DNA from: Sipunculus nudus
Taxonomy: Eukaryota > Annelida > Sipuncula > Golfingiida > Sipunculidae
Assembly: GCA_026874595.1 (NCBI GenBank)
Contig: CM049322.1
Span: forward strand, 49,393,340 to 49,457,339
Reading direction: 5' to 3'
Length of the DNA: 64,000 nucleotides
A program made the translations under genes and the position numbers. Each line of letters begins with the position of its first letter. Position 1 is the first letter of the stretch. This document shows, piece by piece, positions 55,664-64,000 of the stretch. Below the pieces are notes generated by a model, which was given only the letters and a program-made list of their open reading frames with translations, did not search any database and was not told where the DNA came from.

Positions 55664-56150
55664 TTTACTCTTATTAAATCAAAGGTCATATTATGCTTCC
55701 ACTGTTCCCACTTCATCAACCTATTATGGCATTTTAAAGACTTTTTTTATTGTGGCCATCTATCCATTGCCCGCAGAACAGATCCATACCAGCCCATCTA
55801 GGACCGCCATGGCTTATGATTGTAAAATTTCATTTTGACTGACAGCTCACTGGCCCAGCAAACCTGTGTGCATAGGCCACAGGTAGAGGCTGACAAAGAC
55901 AGGTCAGACACCCTGCCAGCACAGGGCCCAATGCATGCAGGTTGCCAGGCTGGTGGGGAGTAAGTGATCAAAAGTAACGTACATCATTTGGCTTGAATCA
56001 TAGCGGTCCTCACTTGGCTGGTATCTGTTTTGTACTTTATTGGCAATGGATTGATGGCAACGATAAAATAATTTGTTTTTATAAATATGTTGATGAAGAG
56101 GAACAAAGTGGAACATAATATGACCTGTTGTTTAATAAGAGTAGGATGAC
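55664..56150. repeat. Long imperfect inverted repeat upstream of ANAPC13 copy 1
   Basis: The left arm (about 55664-55810) and right arm (about 55990-56150) are reverse complements with substitutions: 'ttactcttattaaat..aggtcatattatg.ttccact', 'cttcatcaac.tatt', 'tccattgcc', 'accagcc...aggaccgc'. The loop of about 180 bp holds 'cagcacagggcccaatgcatgcagg'. The same structure occurs at about 61349-61835. Confidence 0.7.
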
Positions 56151-57340
56151 TTCCGACATTCATTATCAAACTAATTTATGAAAGCAGAGACCGAACAACT
56201 ATAGAATCTACAAGATGATAGTGAACATCCTAAAGGGGGCTGTTCCAGACAAAAAGCAACCTACTCTCCTCTAACTTACTATTTCACTCACTCAGGAGTT
56301 ATTTCCAGCTTCTTAATATACACCTACAATTGAAGAATTTCATTAGTAATACATGATACATAGAGCCTACTGCCGTCGATATTTTACGCCCCCATCAGAC
56401 AAGTTAAGATCAAGCTGAGCCAGCCAAGTTATCAGGAGGTGCTGCCAATATTTCATTAAGCCTAAGTGAGCAGATTTTTGCAGCTCAGTTTGGCTTGAGC
56501 AAAAATTAATAAAAAAAAGATAAATTTTTACAGTTAACAAGGGAACCATGGGTCACATCGCTCAGCTGAATTTTGGAAAATATTAGTAACTGCTAAAAAT
56601 TTTTATTTCTTTTGGTTTTTCATGTATATTATCATTAGAAAAGCTATGAGAAAATGGCCCTGCTAAAATGAAACTCTGTAAATTATAGAATAATGGACAC
56701 GAGCTAAACCATTTAGTGATGCACCAAGGGAACAAATAGGCCTACGGCAAGTGTTATATAAAAGTAACATTTCATAAACAAATAATGTGTGAAGGTAATT
56801 AAGTTTTCAAAAGTTAAATATATGGCCATATGAGTTAAAAGTTAATCCCACAAAGTTTGACCAATATTCCTAATTTTAATACTAAGTTAACAGTGTTATT
56901 CACACCTAGGCCCCGCCAACTTTAAGAGATATGATTGAAATGCTACCAAGTATTTATATCTTCATAAATCTTGTCAGTTAGCACTTACATTAGATCCTAA
57001 TTTTATATCACATTTGAATATAAGGATTAAATTCTTGAAATTTTTGTCTTTAAAAAAATAAGAATTAATTTAACATTAAAATTATAAGATTCATCTTGTT
57101 TATTAGTCCTGTGTATTGAAGGGGTTGGTGAGGGAAGGGGTCTCCATTGTTACTGATTGTTGCTGAAAAAAATGTTAATTTAAAGATTCATTTAGTTCAT
57201 AGTACAGGTGTGTCAACAGAATAGGGTGGGGGGGGGGGGGGGGTTGCCAGAGAAAAGGGCTCCCTGTGGTATGGTATTAACTGCAGACAGCCTGATCAAG
57301 CTCAACTCAGTGGAGAGAGGGTTTGCCCTAGTGATGGGAT
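56151..57340. other. Unit 1 spacer with inverted family C 3' end
   Basis: Around 56538-56572 the sequence read on the minus strand is CAGCTGAGCGATGTGACCC, ATGGTTCCCTTG, TTAA: a decayed family C 3' terminus. The rest has no recognised gene. A poly(G) run lies near 57226-57243. Confidence 0.5.
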
Positions 57341-58020
57341 TGCATAACATTATGCCAACAGCCTTGTGAGCATAGAGAGCTGCACTGAATGACCTACAGT
57401 CACCAAAGTGGACTGCTTGACAATGTAAGGGAATACAACAAGAGCCTCCAAAAAAAATTCAATAATTAGCCTAATTTTGCAGCTTTTATTTTCAAATTTC
57501 AGATTTTAACAGATTAAATCCTTATGTGTACATGCTGTGAAAATTAAATCCACAGTACTTACAGGAAAAAAAGTGCTGTGGCCAAAGTTGGGCAAACATT
57601 TAAGGTACCAATTTTTATTTTTGCTAATATTTTAAAAACTTTAAAAGATTTTGGTCTTATTTTGGATATACAATTTCATTTTGGTTAATTAAAGTTATAT
57701 TACTGGAAAAAAGTCCTTAGCTTTAACATGTCTTGTGTTAAGCGATCAAATATCTTTCCTGATTTTTTACAAAATGCATTATGTTTGAGCCCATAACTTT
57801 TTTTAATTATATAATACAGACCTTATTTCTGGCATGTACATAGGAACTATATAAAGGAATATTTATGGTAAATATCAGGAAAACCGATGAGTGGTTTTGA
57901 TATTAGGCAGTCCTGAAATGTGAAAATATGTTTTTAATGAAAAATTGAGGTTTTTCCTTAATTTCTCAAAGGAACAAAGTCGCAAAGACCCAGTTTTCAG
58001 CTTGGTAGGAGATCTTGGGG
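57341..58020 (-). mobile_element. Reversed 685-bp family C core (unit 1), cut at the junction
   Basis: Read on the minus strand this follows 28984-29560 block by block. It is cut inside the 'gatgtccccaagatctcc' block at 58020, where unit 2 begins. In unit 2 the same block continues naturally, which fixes the duplication breakpoint. Confidence 0.75.
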
Positions 58021-58391
58021 CCAATAAGACGCACCTGGCTATTGTCAAGTGGCAATGGATGGGGTATTTAAAGGCGCGAAGGAAAAAATGGACACAAGGT
58101 GGCGCCACCTGTCTTCTGCGGAAGACAAAGCTATCCAAGATCTTTGGTCAATTGATTTCTGGATCAATCAATGCATCCCTTATTGAGATATATGAGTTTG
58201 TGTGATTTTCACCAAATATGGAAATATTCAAGGCCAAGGCCACTCTCATAGGAAAGGTCGTGACCCCAGTTTAAATATATGTCATCCCAGAACTGTCTCG
58301 TAGTTTTTAACTTATAATGCTCACAGTAGAATGGCAATGATGGGGGTGTTAAAAAGGCGCGAAAACGAGAGAGAGAGAGAGAGGGAGAGAG

Positions 58392-58746
58392 ACGTTTGAA
58401 CAGTTTATATTTAAGTGTGAAGAAATAAGCAGACATTTCTGGAGAGAATCAGATAATTACTGAAGTTTTCAACAATAGAAGATTGGAGTCAAGATTATTT
58501 GGTGTAATAAAAGACAAATTTAAACCAGATTATAAATATTATTATTTTGCTTGGTATGAAGTACTTGTATGATTGTAGGTATCATTGATCAAAACCAAAG
58601 GTCACAAGATTTATACACAAAGTTGAACTGTATCACGACACAGAGATAGAGATGAAAGATGATAAATTGGCTGAGATTCAAGTCTTGGTTTTGCCTAAAC
58701 TTGCTACAAAGTTGGTAATTGGTGAGTGTCATTCTCCTGTTGTGTG

Positions 58747-58828
<82 letters not shown>
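58392..58828. other. Segment present only in unit 2
   Basis: Unit 1 passes from a GA-rich run straight to ATATCTGTTGCTGG, whereas unit 2 has about 435 extra bases ending in a long (AT)n run (58758-58830). A short plus-strand frame near 58600-58740 reads VLVLPKLATKLVIG, reminiscent of the flap-to-second-strand region of retropepsin-like proteases. Only about 35 residues are open and a stop lies upstream, so this is at most a retroelement fragment. Confidence 0.3.
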
Positions 58829-58829
<1 letters not shown>

Positions 58830-58833
<4 letters not shown>

Positions 58834-59412
58834 GTTGCTGGATTCTAGGCCTTATCAATTCAATTTGTGCCCTGTCAAACTGTGTGGATGCTAAAAACCA
58901 TGTTTTCGGTCCGTAGGTCATAAAATATAGGCTACCATGACCTAATATCAGGTTCCCAAGGACATTAGTCTAGAATCTCCCAAGGAAATTGTGTTAGAAG
59001 ATTCAAGGCCTCACAGATACGATTTGTCCCCATCTGACATTCAGGGTGCTCACATGACATCTTTTCCCTATAGGTCACAGGATATAGGTCACAGTGACCT
59101 AGTTTCAGGTTTCAAAGGGCTTTTACCTAGGATCTCACAAAATATCAGGTTAGAGGTTTCTACACCTAATGGATACAATTTGTGCCCCGTCTGACTGTCT
59201 GGGTGCTCAAAAAATGTTTTCAGCCCGTAGATTACAAAATATAGGTCACCATGACATAATTTTGGGTTTCAAAGGAGATTTTGCCCAGGACCTCCCTGTA
59301 TGTACAGTTAGAAGTATTTAGGTCTAACAGTTACAATTTGTGCCCTGTTAACAGCCCGACAACTGGACGGACGCCAGACAAAGGATGATTTGTTACAGGG
59401 AGCTGAGCTAAA
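58830..59412 (-). mobile_element. Family C-type element, inverted, 158-bp core (unit 2)
   Basis: Duplicate of 52495-53074 with the same four core units. The minus-strand 5' end TTTTAGCTCAGCTCCC is better preserved here (near 59412). Confidence 0.6.
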
Positions 59413-59910
59413 ACAGGATAATACCATTCATGAATTATTTACAAATTTATTGGACTAATCTGAGAAATTTTTTAAGATCATATTCTAATAAGAAATGACC
59501 TGACAACAAAGAAATTCAAAATGACATCAGCGTTATGCCTTCAGGACAAAGCAGCAAGATTGGTGTTTAATGCCACCAATTTTTTAATGGATAAACAATA
59601 TAGAACAGTGTGCAAGGATTTCGGCCACAACAAACATAAATATATATTATTCACATTTTCAAAATCATGTCAGACTTCTTGTTACTATACTGAAACATAA
59701 AAGCAAACATTTTTACACTAACTTATTTACAGTACTGTCTTGTAAATAAAAAATCTGTGCTGGTTAAAAGGGTGATTAAACTGCACTTTTGAAGTGTATG
59801 AAATATGCTATAAACTGTTCCTTGTGCAATACTTAATTATATTATATTAAAGTAAACTAACAGTAAATTCATCAGTAAGTCAAAATTATCACTTTGTTAG
59901 TGATAATCAT

Positions 59911-59947
<37 letters not shown>

Positions 59948-60715
59948 TAATGAATCAAATGTTTGGAATGTCCATAGCATGCTGACAGTATTTCTGTTGC
60001 TAAAAAGGAATAAATGTAACAGAGGTTGATTACAAAATGTCATTAACTGTGTCTGTAGGAGCAAATCCTTGATGCGCAACTGTCATTTCACCATTTTGCT
60101 GTAACAGTTAGTCTCAGGAATGGATGAAGCCAGTGACCTTCATCTTGATCAGCTTAAAGGGACATAGTCACATAACAGTTGTTCAATAGACATACAATAT
60201 TATGTTTTCCCAATACAATATTATGGTATCTGCCAATATTTTGTTGTAACACCATTTGGATACTCCTGTACACAAGTGGAAATAAACTTGCACCGGGCAT
60301 AATCAGTGACGCTAAACACATGATGACTGTTCCAGCTCCCCAAACAGCTTCACAAATCATGACTTTTCAAAGCTTAAATTACTTCTTATGTGTTTCTTCC
60401 TTCATGTTTCTCCTCCCTGTTTCGGGAATTGTCATACATGCCTAAGATCAGACCTCCAGTTATGCAGTCTAGCAATGGTAAACAGACATATGGACTGTGT
60501 TTACTCACACACAGAACCATAACAATGTATAAAACAGGTTAATTAAGAGACAGTTTATCCGTGTGCCAGGATGATCTGCTGGAACATGTTCAGCCAAAAT
60601 GAACTAATAGCGTGAGATAATACACATATTGTTGCAAATGAGTATACATCTTTAAACAATATAGCCTTGAGGCCGAGTCCTTAATAAACTATAAACTGAC
60701 AGTCTGTTGGACCAG
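59413..60715. other. Unit 2 spacer, 3' side of ANAPC13 copy 2
   Basis: No gene. Collinear with 53075-55032 without the MITE. A short (AT)n run lies at 59914-59940. Confidence 0.5.
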
Positions 60716-60943
60716 TCATGAGTTTCCTTGGCTTTGGTAGTGACCCTGTATTGCATCCAGTGACATGTCAGTCCACTTTTGCTCCTGTTCACGTAACGTT
60801 TCATGACTGTTGCCATTGTCAGGTTCCACCTCTGGTAGCTCCATCTGGGGGACAATTATGTCTTCGAAAGGTAGTTTGTCTTCTCTCCATTCTTGGTCGA
60901 CAATATCCATCAGGTGGCCATCCAGCTTAACCTCACTGTCCAT
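60716..60943 (-). CDS. ANAPC13: Anaphase-promoting complex subunit 13, copy 2
   Basis: 75 codons, ATG at 60943 and TGA at 60718. The product is identical to copy 1, residue for residue. The only coding difference I see is one synonymous change (an isoleucine codon ATC/ATT at about residue 14). The same acceptor-like TTATTTCACAG precedes the start. Flanks on both sides are duplicated, so this is a DNA-level tandem duplicate and not a retrocopy. Whether both copies are expressed cannot be told. Confidence 0.9.
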   Translation of the reverse strand: MDSEVKLDGHLMDIVDQEWREDKLPFEDIIVPQMELPEVEPDNGNSHETLREQEQKWTDMSLDAIQGHYQSQGNS

Positions 60944-61348
60944 GATATCTGTGAAATAATGCCCAAGATATTTGTATTGTTATTACCATAATGCCCATGT
61001 TATTTGTAAATTATATCCATGATAACTGTACAAAAATCTCTAAACTAGATATGTTAAATAATCGTCATAATATCTGTAAAATAATGTTCATTACACCTGT
61101 AAAATAATATCATCAATATCTGCAAAATGCCCTGAATATCTGTTTAGAACATAATGTTTGTAATATCTGCACAATAATATCAAAGGAATCTGGAAAATAT
61201 CTTGAATAGTTTGATGGCTCTTGAAAACTAGACATAAATGAACCTAAATATCATCCCTTTCCGTATCACGCTTTCTACTGTTCAGCTTAGAGCATATGGG
61301 ACTCATCATCATAAGATTGCACGTTCAAAAGCAGACTAGGGCAGACTT

Positions 61349-61835
61349 TACTCTTATTAAATCATAGGTCATATTATGCTTCCACTGTTCCCACTTCATC
61401 AACATATTATGGCATTTTAAAGACTTTTTTTATTGTGGCCATCTATCCATTGCCCATAGAACAGATCCATACCAGCCCATCTAGGACCGCCATGGCTTAT
61501 GGTTGTAAAATTTCATTTTGACTGACAGCTCACTGGCCCAGCAAACCTGTGTGCATAGGCCACAGGTAGAGGCTGACAAAGACAGGTAAGACACCCTGCC
61601 AGCACAGGGCCCAATGCATGCAGGTTGCCAGGCTGGTGGGGAGTAAGTCATCAAAAGTAACGTACATCATTGGGCATGAATCATAGCGGTCCTCACTTGG
61701 CTGGTATCTGTTTTGTACTTTATTGGCAGTGGATTGATTGCAACGATAAAATAATTTGTTTTTATAAATATGTTGATGAAGCGGAACAAAGTGGAACATA
61801 ATATGACCTGTTGTTTAATAAGAGTAGGATGACTT
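61349..61835. repeat. Long imperfect inverted repeat upstream of ANAPC13 copy 2
   Basis: Counterpart of 55664-56150, with both arms retained. Confidence 0.7.
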
Positions 61836-63000
61836 CAGACATTCATTATCAAACTAATTTATGAAAGCAGAGACGGAAGGACTATAAAATCTACAAGTTG
61901 ATAGTGAATATCCTAAAGGGGGCTGTTCCAGACAAAAAGCAACCTACTCTCCTCTAACTTACTATTTCACTCACTCAAGAGTTATTTCCAGCTTCTTAAT
62001 ATACACCTACAATTGAAGAATTTCATTAGTAATACATGATACATAGAGCCTACTGCCGTCGATATTTTGCGCCCCCATCAGACAAGTTAAGATCAAGCTG
62101 AGCCAGCCAAGTTATCAGGAGGTGCTGCCAATATTTCATTAAGCCTAAGTGAGCAGATTTTTGCAGCTCAGTTTGGCTTGAGCAAAAATTAATAAAGAAG
62201 ATAATTTTTTACAGTTAACAAGGGAAACATGGGTCACATCGCTCAGCTGAATTTTGGAAAATATTAGTAACTGTAAAATATTTTTATTTCTTTTGTTTTT
62301 CATGTATAGTATCATTAGAAAAGCTATGAGAAAATGGCCCTGCTAAAATGAAACTCTGTTAATTATAGAATAATGGACATGAGCTAAACCATTTAGTGAT
62401 GCACCAAGGGAACAAATAGGCCAACGGTAAGTGTTATATAAAAGTAACATTTCATAAACAAATAATGTGTGAAGGTAATTAAGTTTTCAAAAGTTAAATA
62501 TATGGCCATATGAGTTAAAAGTTAATCCCACAAAGTTTGACCAATATTCCTAATTTTAATACTAAGTTAACAGTATTATTCACACCTAGGCCCCGCGAAC
62601 TTTAAAAGATATGAATGAAATGCTACCAAGTATTTATATCTTCTTAAATCTTGTCAGTTAGCACTTACATTAGATCCTAATATTTTATCACATTTGAATA
62701 TTAGGATTAAATTCTTGAAATTTTGTCTTTAAAAATTAAGAATTTATTTAACATTAAAATTATACGATTCATCTTGTTTATTAGTCCTGTGTATTGAAGG
62801 GTTTGGTGAGGGGAGGGGTCTCATTTGTTACTGATTGTTGCTGAAAAAATTTTAATTTTAAAATTCATTTAGTTCATAGTACAGGTGTGTCAACAGAATA
62901 GGGGGGGGGGGGGTGCCAGAGAAAAGGGCTCCCTGTGGTATGGTATTAACTGTAGACAGCCTGATCAAGCTCAACTCAGTGGAGAGAGGGCTTGCCCTAG
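61836..63000. other. Unit 2 spacer with inverted family C 3' end
   Basis: Counterpart of 56151-57340. The reversed 3' terminus lies near 62216-62255. A poly(G) run of 12 lies near 62903. No gene. Confidence 0.5.
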
Positions 63001-64000
63001 TGATGGGATTTCATAACATTATGCCAACAGCCTGGTGAGCATAGATAGCTGCACTGAATGACCTAGAGTCATCAAAGTGGACTGCTTGACCATGTAAGGG
63101 AATAAATCAATAGCTAGCCTAATTATGCAGCTTTTATTTTCAAATTTCAGATTTTAACAGATTAAATCCTTATGTGCACATGCTGTGAAAATTAAATCCA
63201 CAATACTTACAGGAAAAAACGTGCCATGGCCAAAGTTGGGCAAACTTTAAGGTACCAATTTTTTTTTGCTCATATTTTAAAAACTTTAAAAGATTTTGAC
63301 CTAATTTTGGGTATACAATTTAATTTTGATTAATTAAAGTTATATTACTGGAAAAAAGTCCTTAGCTTTAACATGTCTTGTGTTAAGCGATCATATATCT
63401 TTCCTGATGTTTTACAAAATGCATTATGTTTGAGCCCATAACTTTTTTAAATTATATAATACAGACCTTATTTCTGGCATGTACATAGGAACTATATAGA
63501 GGAATATTTATGGTAAATATGAGTGGTTTTGATATTAGGCAGTCCTGAAATGTTAAAATATGTTTTTAATAAAAAATAATAAAAAATAAAAAAATTGAGG
63601 TCTTTCCTTAATTTCTCAAAGGAACAAAGTCGCAAAGACCCAGTTTTCAGCTTGGTAGGAGATCTTGGGGACATCTAACATTATGCCAACAGCCTGGAGA
63701 GCATAGAGATGTGCACTGAATGACCTAAAGTCACCAAAATGGACTGCTTGACAATGTAAGGGAATACAACAAAAGCCTCCAAAAAAATTCAATAACTAGC
63801 CTAATTTGCAGCTTTTATTTTCAAATTTCAGATTTTAACAGATTAAATCCTTATGTGTACATGCTGTGAAAATTAAAATCACAGTACCCACAGGAAAACA
63901 CGTGCCGTGGCCAAAGTTGGGCAACATTTAAGGTACCAATTTTATATTCTTGCCAATATTTAAAATAATTTAACAGATTTTGATCTAAATTTTGGTATAC
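63001..64000 (-). mobile_element. Reversed 685-bp family C core units, running off the window
   Basis: 63001-63670 is the unit 2 version of the core. From 63671 the sequence continues 'acatctaacattatgcc', then repeats 'gcactgaatgacct', 'ggactgcttgacaatgtaaggg' and 'ggccaaagttgggca' as a further core unit cut by the window end. Confidence 0.75.

Larger units (their letters stand above)
52119..58020. repeat. Tandem duplication unit 1
   Basis: Collinear with 58021-63670. Starts CCAATAAGACGCACCTGG and ends GGAGATCTTGGGG, directly abutting unit 2. It contains an inverted family C piece, (AT)n, a MITE absent from unit 2 (53715-54369), ANAPC13, a long inverted repeat and a reversed 685-bp core. It lacks the 58392-58828 segment. 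Confidence 0.92.
58021..63670. repeat. Tandem duplication unit 2
   Basis: Collinear with 52119-58020 apart from scattered substitutions and small indels, the absent MITE and the extra 58392-58828 segment. After GGAGATCTTGGGG (63670) the sequence continues into further core repeat rather than a third unit. Confidence 0.92.

Noticed and set aside
58589-58921. Open frames rich in Ile-Tyr
   Set aside because: Translation of an (AT)n run; the same applies to frames at 18855-19169, 39088-39313, 48000-48203 and 53533-53756.

Overview
This window looks like animal nuclear DNA: AT-rich, intron-containing and packed with nested transposable elements. The dispersed families seen here (starting AGCTCAGCTGAC, TATCCGCCAAAAC or ATGCCCCCGCCAC, with GTCCGTCC runs) resemble repeats I associate with bivalve molluscs, so a lophotrochozoan, probably a bivalve, is my best guess. 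Species cannot be settled from the sequence alone.

Few host genes are convincing. (1) A six-finger C2H2 zinc-finger protein, 718 codons, + strand, 39993-42149. (2) Two tandem copies of a 75-codon gene I recognise as ANAPC13 (anaphase-promoting complex subunit 13), - strand, 55033-55260 and 60716-60943, encoding identical proteins inside a roughly 5.7 kb tandem duplication (52119-58020 and 58021-63670). (3) A possible terminal exon of an unrecognised gene, - strand, 2315-2515. The best mobile-element gene is an apparently intact pogo-like transposase (- strand, two exons, 16720-14323) with an N-terminal Psq-type helix-turn-helix, a DDD catalytic core and a C-terminal PHD finger. It sits in a complete 3458-bp element (13749-17206) with perfect 20-bp inverted repeats and a TA duplication. 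That element lies inside a second, older inverted-repeat transposon (12722-18720).

Most of the rest is non-autonomous repeat. I use four family labels. Family A: 5' hairpin TATCCGC/GCGGATA, about 280-bp tandem core, 3' hairpin followed by CTAG. Family B: ATGCCCC hairpins, about 180-bp core, CTAG end. Family C: 5' hairpin AGCTCAG/CTGAGCT, tandem cores of several lengths, 3' palindrome GACCCATGGGTC followed by CTTG. Family D: starts AGCAAACCTGTGAGC. A, B and C share one architecture: 5' hairpin, tandem core array, 3' hairpin, CTAG or CTTG then TT, with short subterminal inverted repeats. This is what is known of Helitron/Helentron-like rolling-circle elements and the related CvA/pearl elements of bivalves. 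They are nested up to three deep.

Layout: 1-555 family D (inverted); 1535-1879 and 5460-5804 a dispersed 345-bp repeat pair; 7009-8380 A; 8746-11400 C, D, C; 11400-12721 unique; 12722-18720 nested DNA transposons; 19097-20675 B; 20676-23160 unique; 23163-25340 an A fragment and satellites; 25443-25709 degenerate ORF; 26755-27180 MITE-like; 28480-28800 57-bp minisatellite; 28895-31729 C; 32030-33250 D; 34237-38736 C in C; 38737-43900 zinc-finger gene region; 44113-50088 C containing A containing a TIR element; 50089-52118 unique, promoter-like; 52119-63670 ANAPC13 tandem duplication; 63671-64000 more C-type core.
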